From assembly GCA_017848965.1 (NCBI GenBank), contig JAFIHA010000049.1, forward strand, positions 1 through 64,000: a stretch of DNA of 64,000 nt, read 5' to 3'. Below are positions 54,307 through 64,000 of this stretch, one piece after another; position 1 is the stretch's first letter, and each line of letters begins with the position of its first letter. Under the pieces are notes generated by a model. That model saw only the letters and a list, made by a program, of their open reading frames with translations. It was not told where the DNA came from and did no database searches. The stretch is from Dechloromonas aromatica (nom. nud.). GTDB lineage: Bacteria; Pseudomonadota; Gammaproteobacteria; Burkholderiales; Rhodocyclaceae. The position numbers were made by a program, and so were the translations under genes.

Positions 54307-56925
54307 ATGCTTGCCGGCGAAGCATCGCCCGGCGAATTCCGACGCGCCACCACCCAACGACCACCGCCATCGGGTAAATGCAGGCGCGACGGGGGCAAGG
54401 CATGGGGTATCATCCCGCAATACTGTGCAGCTTCCGCCCACGCCTTGAACATCGATACCCCGACCGCTTCCGCCGAAGACTCACGGCTGCGCCTCGCCTA
54501 CCTGCAGGCGGTGGTTTCCAGCCTGCCGCAGGGCATCAGCGTCTTCGACGAGCACCTGCAGTTGCGCGTCTGGAACCAGGGTTTCATCGACCTGCTCGCC
54601 TTGCCGCCGGATCTGGTCAAGGAAGGGGCGCACTTCTCCGACCTCGTCCGCATCCCCGCCCAGCGCGGTGAATACGGCCCCGGCGACGCCGAGGAGCATG
54701 TCCGGCGGATCACCGAGCAGGCCAGCCTGTTCAACCCGCAACGTTTGGAACGGACGCGCCCGGACGGCCGCACCCGCCTGGTCGACAGCGAACCACTGCT
54801 GATCAACGGCAAACTGGCCGGCTTCATCACCACCTATACCGACATCACCGAACGCAAGCAGGCCGAGGAAGAACTACGTCACCAGCACGCGCTGCTGGAA
54901 ACCGTCGTCGAGGCAATTCCCAGCGCCGTCACGATGTTCGACAAGAACCTCAACCTGCTGCTGCACAACCGGGAGTTCCAGCGCCTGCTCGAACTGCCGG
55001 ACAGCCTGTTCGCCGAACAGCCGGTGCCGATCGAACGCATCTACCGCTTCAACGCCGAGCGCGGCGAATACGGCCCCGGCGAACCGGAATCGATCGTCCG
55101 CGCGCTGATGGCACGCGCCCGCCACCCGGTGCCACACCACTTCGAACGCACCCGGCCAAACGGCACAACCATCGACGTGCGCGGCGTCCCGCTAGCCGAT
55201 GGCAGCTTCGTCACCATCTATGCCGACGTCAGCGAACGACTCGCCTCCGCCGAACGGGAAAAGCTGGCGCAGGTCGTGTTCGACCACACACCGGCCGGCA
55301 TCGCCGTTACCGACGAGGCGCACCGCCTGCTGTCGGTGAACCCGGCAGTCTCGGCGATGACCGGGCTGACCCCGGACGCCTTGCTCCAAACCAGCGTCTT
55401 CGACCTGATCCGCGCCGACGACAACTGGTCGCGCGAGCAATTGCACGCCAGCCTCGGCCTGCATGGCGCCTGGCGCGGCGAAGTCCTGGTGCGGCGCGGC
55501 GAGCAGGGCAGTTTCCCGGCCAGCCTGCGCATCAACCGGGTCGAGGAAAACACCGGCAACCTGCCCTGCCACTACATCTGGATCTTCGCCGACATCACCG
55601 AGCGCAAGGAAGCCGAGGCGCGCATGCGCCACATCGCCCAGCACGATTCGCTGACCGGCCTGCCCAACCGCCTGTCGCTGCTCATGCGCCTCGGCCAGTT
55701 GCTGCCGGAAGCGCGCCGTCACGGCTGGAAGGTCGGCATGATGTTCATCGACCTCGACCGCTTCAAGATCATCAACGACACGCTCGGCCACCAGGTCGGC
55801 GACGAGATGCTGCGCGAAGTCGCCTGCCGCCTGTCCAGCGTCGTCCGCGAGACCGATTTTGTCGCCCGCCTGGGCGGCGACGAGTTCGTCGTCATCCTGC
55901 CCGGCATCAATTCGCCGGCCGACGCGGCGCTGGTCGCCAGCAAGATCGTCAATGCGCTGGCGACGCCGATCGAAGCCGAAGGTCACGAACTGCACACCAG
56001 CCCGTCGATCGGCATCAGTCTCTTCCCGGATGACGGCCCGGACGGCGACGCCATCCTGAAGAACGCCGACACCGCGATGTATCACGCCAAATCGGCTGGT
56101 CGCAACAACTACCAGTTCTTCGCCGCCGACATGAACCAGCAGGCGACCGAGCGCCTCGACATCGAACGCAAGCTGCGTCACGCCATCGGCCGCAACGAAC
56201 TGGCCCTGGTCTACCAGCCGCAGTTCGGCGCCGACAACCGGGCGACCGGCGTCGAAGCGCTGCTGCGCTGGCACCATCCGGTCGACGGCATGATCTCGCC
56301 CGACCGCTTCATCCCGATCGCCGAGGAAACCGGCATGATCGTCGAGATCGGCGATTGGGTCATGCTCACCGCCTGCCGCGACATGAAACACTGGATCGAC
56401 AGCGGCCTCGTCCCCTTGCGCGTCGCCGTCAACGTCTCGGCCCGCCAGTTGCGCCGGCGCGATTTCTGCGAGACGGTCGCCGGCGCGCTCGCCGAATCCG
56501 GCCTGCCGGCCGAATTGCTGGAGCTGGAAATCACCGAAAGCTCGGTGATGGAAAACCCGCAGGAAGCCATCCACATCCTCGAACGTCTCGGCCGCATGGG
56601 CGTCAGCCTGGCGATCGACGATTTCGGCACCGGCTATTCCTCGCTCGCCTACCTCAAGCTGTTCCCGATCGACCACCTGAAGATCGACCGCTCTTTCGTC
56701 CGCGACATCGAGCACGACCTCAACGACCGGGCGATCGCCTTCGGCACCATCGCCCTCGCCCATTCGCTCGGTCTCAACGTCATCGCCGAAGGCGTCGAGA
56801 CCGAAGACCAGCTCGAACTGCTGCGCAGCAACGGCTGCGACGAGGTGCAAGGTTTCCTGTTCAGCAAGCCGCTGTCGAGCGCCGCCGCCTTCGCCTTCCT
56901 GCACGCGATGGACCGCCAGGCGTAA
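54307..56925 (+). CDS. PAS(x3)-GGDEF-EAL bifunctional c-di-GMP enzyme
   Basis: About 872 aa, no membrane helices. Three PAS modules follow one another: the first two are of the PAS-7 type and alike (LQAVVSSLPQGISVFD and LETVVEAIPSAVTMFD), the third is VVFDHTPAGIAVTDEA. GGDEF is intact (RLGGDEFVVI) and so is EAL (GVEALLRWHHP, DDFGTGYSSL, AEGVET), so both synthesis and breakdown of c-di-GMP are possible. ATG 54307 has GGGAG upstream. The first 46 residues look non-coding, so TTG 54445, right before the conserved part, is a rival start. Likely sensor of redox or small ligands. Confidence 0.9.
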   Translation: MLAGEASPGEFRRATTQRPPPSGKCRRDGGKAWGIIPQYCAASAHALNIDTPTASAEDSRLRLAYLQAVVSSLPQGISVFDEHLQLRVWNQGFIDLLALPPDLVKEGAHFSDLVRIPAQRGEYGPGDAEEHVRRITEQASLFNPQRLERTRPDGRTRLVDSEPLLINGKLAGFITTYTDITERKQAEEELRHQHALLETVVEAIPSAVTMFDKNLNLLLHNREFQRLLELPDSLFAEQPVPIERIYRFNAERGEYGPGEPESIVRALMARARHPVPHHFERTRPNGTTIDVRGVPLADGSFVTIYADVSERLASAEREKLAQVVFDHTPAGIAVTDEAHRLLSVNPAVSAMTGLTPDALLQTSVFDLIRADDNWSREQLHASLGLHGAWRGEVLVRRGEQGSFPASLRINRVEENTGNLPCHYIWIFADITERKEAEARMRHIAQHDSLTGLPNRLSLLMRLGQLLPEARRHGWKVGMMFIDLDRFKIINDTLGHQVGDEMLREVACRLSSVVRETDFVARLGGDEFVVILPGINSPADAALVASKIVNALATPIEAEGHELHTSPSIGISLFPDDGPDGDAILKNADTAMYHAKSAGRNNYQFFAADMNQQATERLDIERKLRHAIGRNELALVYQPQFGADNRATGVEALLRWHHPVDGMISPDRFIPIAEETGMIVEIGDWVMLTACRDMKHWIDSGLVPLRVAVNVSARQLRRRDFCETVAGALAESGLPAELLELEITESSVMENPQEAIHILERLGRMGVSLAIDDFGTGYSSLAYLKLFPIDHLKIDRSFVRDIEHDLNDRAIAFGTIALAHSLGLNVIAEGVETEDQLELLRSNGCDEVQGFLFSKPLSSAAAFAFLHAMDRQA

Positions 56926-56958
56926 AATCCGGGTTTTTCCTTTTTCTCGGAATTTCCC

Positions 56959-57972
<1,014 letters not shown>

Positions 57973-57993
57973 ATCGCCAGACGGCGGCCGATT

Positions 57994-58009
57994 AGGGAAT
58001 CTCCTAATT
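57994..58009 (+). promoter_or_regulatory. Dyad element upstream of the TRAP-2 binding protein
   Basis: AGGG, five bases, CCTAATT; within a wider dyad ATTAGG-N6-CCTAAT (57991-58008). The same AGGG-N5-CCTAATT, in the same orientation to its gene, lies ahead of the TRAP-2 permease genes (61804-61819). Probable shared regulator site. Confidence 0.45.
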
Positions 58010-58077
58010 CGGCATTGCGGCGAATCGGCAGACCATGACGGCTATCGACCCCGAATAGATCGATAGTGCATCCATCC

Positions 58078-58095
58078 GCCCCGCTTCGGCGGGGC
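58078..58095 (+). promoter_or_regulatory. UUCG-tetraloop hairpin in the leader of the TRAP-2 binding protein
   Basis: GCCCCGC-TTCG-GCGGGGC: seven perfect base pairs closed by a UUCG tetraloop, ending 21 bases before the start codon and 5 bases before the ribosome binding site (ACGAGGAG). No T run follows, so not a terminator; it could stabilise the message or modulate initiation. Confidence 0.5.
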
Positions 58096-58116
58096 ACCAA
58101 AACGAGGAGACCATTC

Positions 58117-59256
58117 ATGGAAAGACGCAAGTTTCTGACCACCGCTTCGCTGGGCGCCGCCGCCGGCGCCGGCATGTTGCTGAGCGCCTGCGGCAAGAAG
58201 GAAGAAGCCGCCCCGCAGACCGCCGCCCCGGCCGCCCCCGCCATCGTCACCGGCGGCGAGACCATCCGCTGGCGCCTCGCTTCCAGCTTCCCGAAAGCGC
58301 TCGACACCATCTACGGCGCGGCCGACACCTTTTCGGCCAAGGTCAAGGAACTGTCCGGCGGCAAGTTCGAAATCTCCGTCCACCCCGGCGGCGAACTGGT
58401 CCCGCCGTTCGGCGTGCTCGATGCGGTCCAGCAGGGCACCGTCGAATGCGCGCACACCGCGCCGTATTACTTTTTCGGCAAGGACGAGAGCTTCGCGATG
58501 GACTGCACCATCCCGTTCGGCCTCAACTCCCGCCAGACCACCGCCTGGATGTTCCAGGGCAACGGCTTGAAGCTGCTGCGCGAACTCTACGCCCAGTACA
58601 ACATCGTCAATTTCCCGATGGGCAACACCGGCGCCCAGATGGGCGGCTGGTACCGCAAGGAAATCAAGTCGCTGGCCGACATCAATGGCCTGAAGATGCG
58701 CATCGGCGGCTTCGGCGGGCGCATCCTCGCCGGCATCGGCGGCGTGCCGCAGAACATCCCGGCCGGCGAAATCTACCAGTCGCTGGAAAAGGGCACGATC
58801 GACGCCACCGAATGGATCGGCCCCTACGACGACCAGAAGCTCGGCCTCAACAAGGTCGCCGGCTACTACGCCTACCCGGCCTGGTGGGAAGGCGGCCCGC
58901 AACTGACGCTGTACGTCAGCGACAAGGCCTACAACAGCCTGTCCAAGGAATACAAGGCGATCATCGAGTGCGCCTCGGCCTACGCCCACGTCGACATGCA
59001 AGCCAAGTACGACGCCCGCAACCCGACCGCGCTGAAGGAACTGGTCGCCGGCGGCACCAAGCTGTTCCGTCTGCCGAAGGACGTCATGGACGCCGCCTTC
59101 AAGTTCTCGCAGGAACACTACGCCGAGCTGTCGGCGAAGAACCCGAACTGGAAGAAGATCTACGCCGACTACGAAGTCTTCCGCCGCGACCAGCACCAGT
59201 GGTTCCGCTTCTCGGAAGCCGGCTTCGACAGCTACATGCAGTCGCAGAAACTCTGA
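58117..59256 (+). CDS. TRAP substrate-binding protein, TakP-like, Tat-type lipoprotein (system 2)
   Basis: 379-aa periplasmic binding protein. The signal has twin arginines (MERRKFLTTASLGAAAGAGM) and a lipobox LLSAC, so Tat export and lipid anchoring are expected. The body is TakP-like: QQGTVECAHTAPYYFFGK, MGGWYRKEIKSLADINGLKM, RIGGFGGRILAGIGGVPQ, EWIGPYDDQKLG and YPAWWEGGPQL, the group that binds 2-oxo- or hydroxy-monocarboxylates. GAGGAGA precedes ATG 58117. Its permeases lie on the opposite strand, converging from 61.7 kb. Confidence 0.93.
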   Translation: MERRKFLTTASLGAAAGAGMLLSACGKKEEAAPQTAAPAAPAIVTGGETIRWRLASSFPKALDTIYGAADTFSAKVKELSGGKFEISVHPGGELVPPFGVLDAVQQGTVECAHTAPYYFFGKDESFAMDCTIPFGLNSRQTTAWMFQGNGLKLLRELYAQYNIVNFPMGNTGAQMGGWYRKEIKSLADINGLKMRIGGFGGRILAGIGGVPQNIPAGEIYQSLEKGTIDATEWIGPYDDQKLGLNKVAGYYAYPAWWEGGPQLTLYVSDKAYNSLSKEYKAIIECASAYAHVDMQAKYDARNPTALKELVAGGTKLFRLPKDVMDAAFKFSQEHYAELSAKNPNWKKIYADYEVFRRDQHQWFRFSEAGFDSYMQSQKL

Positions 59257-59276
59257 GGCAGGCACCTCGCCCGTAC

Positions 59277-59303
59277 AACCCGCAGCCGGTCTGCGGGTTT
59301 TTT
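59277..59303 (+). terminator. Terminator of the TRAP-2 binding protein gene
   Basis: AACCCGCAG and CTGCGGGTT around CCGGT, then a T6 run; plus strand, 21 bases after the stop codon. Confidence 0.88.
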
Positions 59304-59325
59304 GTGGGCGGAAAACCCAGTGCAC

Positions 59326-59356
59326 AAAAAAAACGCCCGGTCATTACATCCGGGCG
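59326..59356 (-). terminator. Terminator of the TRAP-2 permease operon
   Basis: CGCCCGG and CCGGGCG around a nine-base loop, with eight T residues on the minus strand, about 25 bases after the dctM stop. It sits back-to-back with the plus-strand terminator, separating the two convergent units. Confidence 0.88.
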
Positions 59357-59381
59357 GTTTTCGTTGCCGGGAGAAAAGGCC

Positions 59382-61130
59382 TCAGCGCTTGGCGTCCTGG
59401 CGCATTTCCTCCATCAGGGCTGCCGCCGGGTCGGCCGCGGGATCGCTCGGTGGCGCAATCGGGTCCGGCAGGGCGGGCTGATCGCCCCAGGAACTGCTGC
59501 CGGCGTCGAGCTCGATGGTGTTGAGATCGACCTTGACCTTTTCGTCCAGACTGCCGGTCACCAGGCCGGGGTACATGATCAGCACCGCCACCATGATCAG
59601 TTGCAGGATGATGAAGGCAATCGCCCCCTTGTAGATCTGCGGCGTCGTCAGCGGATCGATCTGCTTGCCGGTCACCGCATCCTTGTAAGCGGTGCGGGCG
59701 GCGACGCTGCGCAGGTAGAACAGGGCGAAGCCGAAAGGCGGGGTGAGGAAGGAGGTCTGCAGGTTCATCGCGATCAACACGCCGAACCAGATCAGGTTGA
59801 TGTCCATCTTCTCCGCCACCGGCGCCAGCAGCGGGACGACGATGAAGGCAATCTCGAAGAAGTCGATGAACATGCCGAGAACGAAGACCAGCAGGTTCAC
59901 GAACACCAGGAAACCGATCTGCCCGCCTGGCAGCTTGTCGAACAGGTGCTCAACCCAGATGTGCCCGTCGGCGGCGTTGAAGGTGAAGGAAAACACCGTC
60001 GAGCCGATCAGGATGAAGAGTACGAAACAGGACAGGCGGGCGCTGTTGTCGAGCGCCTCCTTGAGCAAGGTCAGCGACAGCTGACGGCGGCTCAGCGCCA
60101 TGATCAGCGCCCCCACCGCCCCCATCGCGCCGCCTTCGGTCGGCGTGGCGATGCCGAGGAAGATCGTGCCGAGCACCAGGAAGATCAGCACCAGCGGCGG
60201 GATCAATGCAAAGGTGACGCGCTCGGCGAGCACCGAAAGCAGGCCGAGCTTCAGTTGCTTGTTGATGATCGCCAGCAGCAGGGCGACGATACCGATCACC
60301 GACAGGGTGAAGATGGCGCGCTCGTCGAACGGCGCCAGCCCCTTTCTGCCAAACAGGCTATCGGCAACCGCGTCGTAATTGAAGAAGAGCAGCAGGCCGA
60401 TCGCCCAGGAACCGGCCGACAGCAGCCACAGCGATAGCTGCCCGCTGCGCCCGTTCGGTTCGCGGTAAATCCGTGCCTCGGGGGGCAGCGCCGGCACCCA
60501 GTCCGGCTTGAAAATCGCCAGACCGACGATGAAGATCACGTACAACCCAACCAGCATGAAGGCCGGAATCATCGCCCCGGCATACATGTCGCCGACCGAG
60601 CGACCGAGTTGGTCGGCCATCACGATGAGCACCAGCGAGGGCGGAATTGCCTGCGCCAAGGTGCCGGAGGCGGTGATCGTCCCGGCGGCGATGGCGCGGT
60701 TGTAACCGTAGCGCAGCATGATTGGCAGCGAGATCAGCCCCATTGCAATCACCGACGCGGCAACCACCCCGGTGGTCGCCGCCAGCAGGGCGCCGACGAT
60801 GATCACGGCCAGCGCCAGCCCGCCGCGCAACGGGCCGAAGACCTGGCCGATCGACTCCAGCAGATCCTCGGCCATGCCGCTCTTCTGCAGGATGATGCCC
60901 ATCAGCGTGAAGAAGGGAATGGCCAGCAGGGTATCGTTCTGCATGATGCCGAACAGGCGTAACGGCAAAGCCTGGAACAAGGTGGCCGGGAACAGCCCGG
61001 CCTCCATGCCGACGGTACCGAACAGCAGGCCGGTGGCGGCCAGCGCGAAGGCCACCGGAAAACCGGAGAGGAGGAAGAAAATCAAGCCCACGAACATCAG
61101 GGGGACAAAGTATTCGGCGATGAAGGCCAT
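59382..61130 (-). CDS. TRAP transporter large permease (DctM), long form, system 2
   Basis: 582-aa inner-membrane subunit, longer than the common 430-aa DctM because of an extra central membrane-and-loop insert (about 190-320) and an acidic proline-rich C-terminal tail of about 45 residues. Family motifs are present: [34 protein letters not shown] and [19 protein letters not shown] near the end. Such long DctM forms go with TakP-type binding proteins, which agrees with the gene at 58.1 kb. One-base overlap with the small permease. Confidence 0.95.
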   Translation of the reverse strand: MAFIAEYFVPLMFVGLIFFLLSGFPVAFALAATGLLFGTVGMEAGLFPATLFQALPLRLFGIMQNDTLLAIPFFTLMGIILQKSGMAEDLLESIGQVFGPLRGGLALAVIIVGALLAATTGVVAASVIAMGLISLPIMLRYGYNRAIAAGTITASGTLAQAIPPSLVLIVMADQLGRSVGDMYAGAMIPAFMLVGLYVIFIVGLAIFKPDWVPALPPEARIYREPNGRSGQLSLWLLSAGSWAIGLLLFFNYDAVADSLFGRKGLAPFDERAIFTLSVIGIVALLLAIINKQLKLGLLSVLAERVTFALIPPLVLIFLVLGTIFLGIATPTEGGAMGAVGALIMALSRRQLSLTLLKEALDNSARLSCFVLFILIGSTVFSFTFNAADGHIWVEHLFDKLPGGQIGFLVFVNLLVFVLGMFIDFFEIAFIVVPLLAPVAEKMDINLIWFGVLIAMNLQTSFLTPPFGFALFYLRSVAARTAYKDAVTGKQIDPLTTPQIYKGAIAFIILQLIMVAVLIMYPGLVTGSLDEKVKVDLNTIELDAGSSSWGDQPALPDPIAPPSDPAADPAAALMEEMRQDAKR

Positions 61131-61732
61131 CAGCGCTTCTCCTCACGGGCACGACCGGCGTGCTCTTCGATTTCGTAGGACAGGACATCCTCCTCGGGGG
61201 CGTGCGGGTTGTGGCCGATAGGATCGGGGATCATTCCGGCGAGGAAGGCAAAACGCTTGATCAGTTCGGAGAGCGATTGCAGCATGAGCAAGGCAAACCC
61301 GACCGGCATCATCAGGTATACCGGCCAACGGATCAGCCCCCCGGCGTTTTGCGACATTTCCCCGCTAGCCCAGGCGCCAGTGAACAGCGGCCAGGAAAGG
61401 TCGATGAAAACCACGCAGAAAGGCCAGAGGATGAGCAGGATGCCGATGATGTCAATGAGATTGCGCACCTTGGGCGAGAAACGGTTGGACAGGAAATCGA
61501 TGCGGACGTGGGCGTTCTTCATGAACACGAAGCCCGCGCCGAGCAGGAAGACCGCCGAGAACAGGTACCACTGGATTTCCAGGAAGGCATTGGAACCGAT
61601 ATTGAGCGTCTTGCGCACGACCGCGTTGCCGGCAGAAATCAGCACGGCAAGCAGGACCAGCCAGTAAATCAATTTCCCGAGACGTTCGCTGAACGCATCG
61701 ATCAAACGCGACAGCACGAGCAGATACTGCAT
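61130..61732 (-). CDS. TRAP transporter small permease (DctQ), system 2
   Basis: 200-aa four-helix protein of the DctQ family, with [20 protein letters not shown] and [20 protein letters not shown], typical of the TakQ subgroup. It links the large permease and binding protein. ATG 61732 has AGGAGG six bases upstream; another ATG is two codons before and the frame opens at 61765. A shared dyad lies about 75-90 bases upstream. Confidence 0.93.
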   Translation of the reverse strand: MQYLLVLSRLIDAFSERLGKLIYWLVLLAVLISAGNAVVRKTLNIGSNAFLEIQWYLFSAVFLLGAGFVFMKNAHVRIDFLSNRFSPKVRNLIDIIGILLILWPFCVVFIDLSWPLFTGAWASGEMSQNAGGLIRWPVYLMMPVGFALLMLQSLSELIKRFAFLAGMIPDPIGHNPHAPEEDVLSYEIEEHAGRAREEKR

Positions 61733-61803
61733 TGTCATCCTCCTCTGCCGCACGAAGGGCGGCATCTCTGCGTTGCAGTCTACCCACCGGCCAGTCGCAC
61801 AAA

Positions 61804-61819
61804 AATTAGGGATAGCCCT
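61804..61819 (-). promoter_or_regulatory. Dyad element upstream of the TRAP-2 permease genes
   Basis: Read on the minus strand: AGGG, five bases, CCTAATT, the same element as at 57994-58009 and in the same orientation to its gene. A TAGACT -10-like sequence follows, so an activator site next to a weak -35 is plausible. Confidence 0.45.
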
Positions 61820-61884
61820 GAGAGGCTGGAAGATGATTGGCGAACAGCCCCCACAAGCACCGGCAAACCGCTGGCCAGCTATCC

Positions 61885-61918
61885 AAAAGCCGGCTTTTCG
61901 CCGATAATTACGGCTTTT
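61885..61918 (+). promoter_or_regulatory. Promoter and operator candidate of tkt-gap
   Basis: A perfect 14-base palindrome AAAAGCCGGCTTTT (61885-61898) is followed by GATAAT (61903-61908) as -10 and by a second CGGCTTTTC half-site (61911-61919) exactly 20 bases after the first. The half-sites flank the -10, as expected of a repressor operator. No good -35 is seen (TATCCA at 61880-61885). Confidence 0.4.
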
Positions 61919-61939
61919 CAGCAGGCTGGATCCCGGATC

Positions 61940-63943
61940 ATGAGCGTGAGCATTCCTCCCAAGTTCAACCCCCTGACCGGCGCCATCCGCGCGCTAGCCA
62001 TGGACGCCGTCCAGCAAGCCAACTCCGGTCACCCGGGCGCGCCGATGGGCATGGCCGAGATCGCCGAAGTCCTGTGGCGGCGCCACCTGCGCCACAACCC
62101 GGCCAATCCGGCATGGCCCGACCGCGACCGCTTCGTGCTGTCAAACGGCCACGGTTCGATGCTGATCTACGCGCTGCTGCACCTGACCGGCTACGACGTC
62201 AGCATCGACGACCTGAAGAACTTCCGCCAGCTCCACGCCAAGACCCCGGGCCACCCGGAATACGGCTACACGCCGGGCGTCGAGACGACCACCGGGCCGC
62301 TCGGCCAGGGCATCACCAACGCCGTCGGCTTCGCGCTGGCCGAGAAGGTGCTGGCTGCCGAGTTCAACCGCCCCGGCCACGACATCGTCAACCACCACAC
62401 CTACACCTTCCTCGGCGACGGCTGCCTGATGGAAGGCGTCTCGCATGAAGCCTGCTCGCTCGCCGGCACGCTTGGCCTGGGCAAGCTGATCGCCTTCTGG
62501 GACGACAACGGCATCTCGATCGACGGTCACGTCGAAGGCTGGTTCACTGACGACACGCCGAAACGCTTCGAGGCCTACGGCTGGCACGTCGTACCCAAAG
62601 TCGACGGCCACGACCCGGAAGCCATCGAACGCGCCCTGCTCGCCGCCAAGGCGGTGCATGACAAACCGAGCCTGATCTGCTGCCGCACCGTGATCGGCGC
62701 CGGCTCGCCGAACAAGCAGGGTAGCCACGACTGTCACGGCGCGCCGCTCGGCAAGGACGAGATCGCCGCCGCCCGCGCCTACATCGGCTGGAATTTCCCG
62801 CCCTTCGAAGTCCCCGGTGACGTCTATGCCGCCTGGAACGGCAAAGTCCGCGGCGCCGCCTTCCAGGAAAACTGGGAACGCCGTTTCGCCAAGTACCAGA
62901 CCGAGTTCCCGGAACTCGCCGCCGAGTTCGAACGCCGCGTGATGCAGCGCCAACTGCCGGCCAGCTGGGAAGAAACCAAGGCCGCCTACCTCGCCACCTG
63001 CCGCGCCAAGGCCGAGAACATCGCCACGCGCAAGGCTTCGCAGAACGCCATCGCCGCGCTGGTCCCGGCGGTGCCGGAAATCTTCGGCGGCTCGGCCGAC
63101 CTGGCCGGTTCCAACCTGACCTTCGTCAAAGGCAGCAAAGGCGTCACCAAGACTGAGGGCGGCAACTACTGCTACTACGGCGTGCGTGAATTCGGCATGA
63201 CCGCCATCGCCAACGGCCTCGCGCTGCACGGCGGCCTGATTCCCTACACCGCGACCTTCCTGGTCTTCTCGGATTACGCGCGCAACGGCATCCGCATGGC
63301 GGCGCTGATGAAGCAGCGCCAGATCATGGTCTATACCCATGACTCCATCGGTCTCGGCGAGGACGGCCCGACCCACCAGCCGGTCGAGCACATCCCGTCG
63401 ATGCGCATCATCCCGAACCTGGATGTCTGGCGCCCGGCCGACGCCACCGAAACCGCCATCGCCTGGATCTCGGGCGTCGAACGCCAGGACGGCCCGAGCC
63501 TGCTCGCCCTGTCGCGCCAGAACCTGCCGACCGTGACGCAGAACGCCGCCGACGCCGACATCGCCCGCGGCGGCTACGTACTGGCCGAAAACGCCGACGC
63601 GCAGATCACGCTGATCGCCACCGGCTCCGAGGTCAAGCTGGCGCTCGACGCGCAGGCCGCGCTGGCCGGCGAAGGCATCGCCGCGCGCGTCGTGTCGATG
63701 CCCTGCACCAATGTCTTCGACCGCCAGAGCGACGACTACAGGGCTTCGGTGCTTGGCACCTGCAAGAAGCGCATCGCCATCGAAGCGGCACATCCGGATT
63801 TCTGGCGCAAGTACGTCGGCCTGCACGGCGCGGTCATCGGTATCGACCGCTTCGGCGAATCGGCACCGGCCGGCCAGCTCTTCGAACAGTTCGGCTTCAC
63901 CGTCGGCAACGTCGTCGCCACGGCGAAAAGCCTGTTGTCCTGA
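61940..63943 (+). CDS. tkt: Transketolase
   Basis: 667-aa thiamine-diphosphate enzyme of the pentose phosphate and Calvin pathways, moving two-carbon units between sugars. The N-terminus has [20 protein letters not shown]; the ThDP motif GDG...N is [20 protein letters not shown] followed by [11 protein letters not shown]. The pyrimidine domain has [20 protein letters not shown] with the catalytic Glu, and [20 protein letters not shown] 61940 gives the family start; the frame stays open far upstream. It precedes gap by 35 bases and is likely co-transcribed with it. Confidence 0.98.
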   Translation: MSVSIPPKFNPLTGAIRALAMDAVQQANSGHPGAPMGMAEIAEVLWRRHLRHNPANPAWPDRDRFVLSNGHGSMLIYALLHLTGYDVSIDDLKNFRQLHAKTPGHPEYGYTPGVETTTGPLGQGITNAVGFALAEKVLAAEFNRPGHDIVNHHTYTFLGDGCLMEGVSHEACSLAGTLGLGKLIAFWDDNGISIDGHVEGWFTDDTPKRFEAYGWHVVPKVDGHDPEAIERALLAAKAVHDKPSLICCRTVIGAGSPNKQGSHDCHGAPLGKDEIAAARAYIGWNFPPFEVPGDVYAAWNGKVRGAAFQENWERRFAKYQTEFPELAAEFERRVMQRQLPASWEETKAAYLATCRAKAENIATRKASQNAIAALVPAVPEIFGGSADLAGSNLTFVKGSKGVTKTEGGNYCYYGVREFGMTAIANGLALHGGLIPYTATFLVFSDYARNGIRMAALMKQRQIMVYTHDSIGLGEDGPTHQPVEHIPSMRIIPNLDVWRPADATETAIAWISGVERQDGPSLLALSRQNLPTVTQNAADADIARGGYVLAENADAQITLIATGSEVKLALDAQAALAGEGIAARVVSMPCTNVFDRQSDDYRASVLGTCKKRIAIEAAHPDFWRKYVGLHGAVIGIDRFGESAPAGQLFEQFGFTVGNVVATAKSLLS

Positions 63944-63978
63944 TTTCAATACATCCAACGCAGAGAGGAAATAGATCC

Positions 63979-64000
63979 ATGGCTATCAAGGTTGCAATCA
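63979..64000 (+). CDS. gap: Glyceraldehyde-3-phosphate dehydrogenase, first codons (runs off window)
   Basis: Only MAIKVAI is visible, the standard opening of class I GAPDH before the NAD-binding glycine loop. GAGAGGAAA lies about 7-15 bases upstream, and the gene directly follows tkt on the same strand, as in many betaproteobacteria (tkt-gap-pgk). Identity rests on these seven residues and the context. Confidence 0.7.

Noticed and set aside
58078-58095. Strong hairpin after fbp considered as its terminator
   Set aside because: No T run follows on either strand, and it sits next to the ribosome binding site of the next gene.
62141-63958. 605-aa minus-strand frame opposite tkt
   Set aside because: Antisense artefact of transketolase codon bias.

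Overview
The window is a high-GC chromosomal segment of a betaproteobacterium, most likely in or near the Rhodocyclales (Dechloromonas/Azonexus-like). This taxonomic call is inference, from the gene complement and from gene orders such as hisGD...BHAFIE-hinT-tatABC, mlaFEDACB-ibaG-murA and tkt-gap. No rRNA, tRNA, CRISPR array or prophage was seen. The only mobile element is the end of an IS30-type insertion sequence at the left edge.

Layout. 1-6.1 kb: a lower-GC accessory glycan locus (GT4, two methyltransferases, GtrA, a GT-C-like membrane protein, GT2) whose left end is interrupted by the IS30 element, lying directly downstream of a type IV pilin gene (6.2-6.5 kb). 6.7-16.5 kb: FHA protein and PP2C phosphatase, ornithine-cyclodeaminase homologue, sucCD, MATE exporter, FAH-family hydrolase, a short FimV-like protein, Nif3-like protein and a DegS-type periplasmic protease. 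16.5-27.7 kb: a glutamine amidotransferase, then tatCBA, hinT and the histidine genes hisEIFAHB and hisDG on the minus strand. hisC is flipped to the plus strand, and an HDOD protein plus a split ChrA pair lie between hisC and hisD. 27.8-30.7 kb: TRAP transporter 1. 30.8-37.9 kb: cold shock protein, murA, ibaG, an ABC-2 exporter and the complete mla phospholipid-transport operon. 38-48.3 kb: a tightly overlapped MSHA-like type IV pilus operon (secretin, TPR, ATPase, platform, PilM/N fusion, PilO-like, MshK-like, very large tip-like pilin, minor pilin, major-like pilin). A convergent EAL-CBS-GGDEF protein follows. 50-54 kb: a small membrane ORF, yggX, argA, PPK2-type kinase and rsmE. 54-64 kb: PAS-GGDEF-EAL, fbp, TRAP transporter 2 split over two convergent units, tkt and the first codons of gap.

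How the parts may work together. GT2, GtrA and the GT-C-like protein fit a polyprenyl-phosphate-sugar scheme (charge, flip, transfer) like phage Gtr systems, and the adjacent pilin is a possible acceptor. The MSHA-like operon and the two c-di-GMP enzymes suggest c-di-GMP control of surface pili. The TRAP 2 binding protein has a twin-arginine lipoprotein signal, and its gene and the permease genes share a matching dyad upstream of their start codons, so the two convergent units may be co-regulated. fbp and tkt-gap are carbon-backbone genes flanking this transporter.

All calls rest on reading the sequence and on remembered family features. No database search was run.
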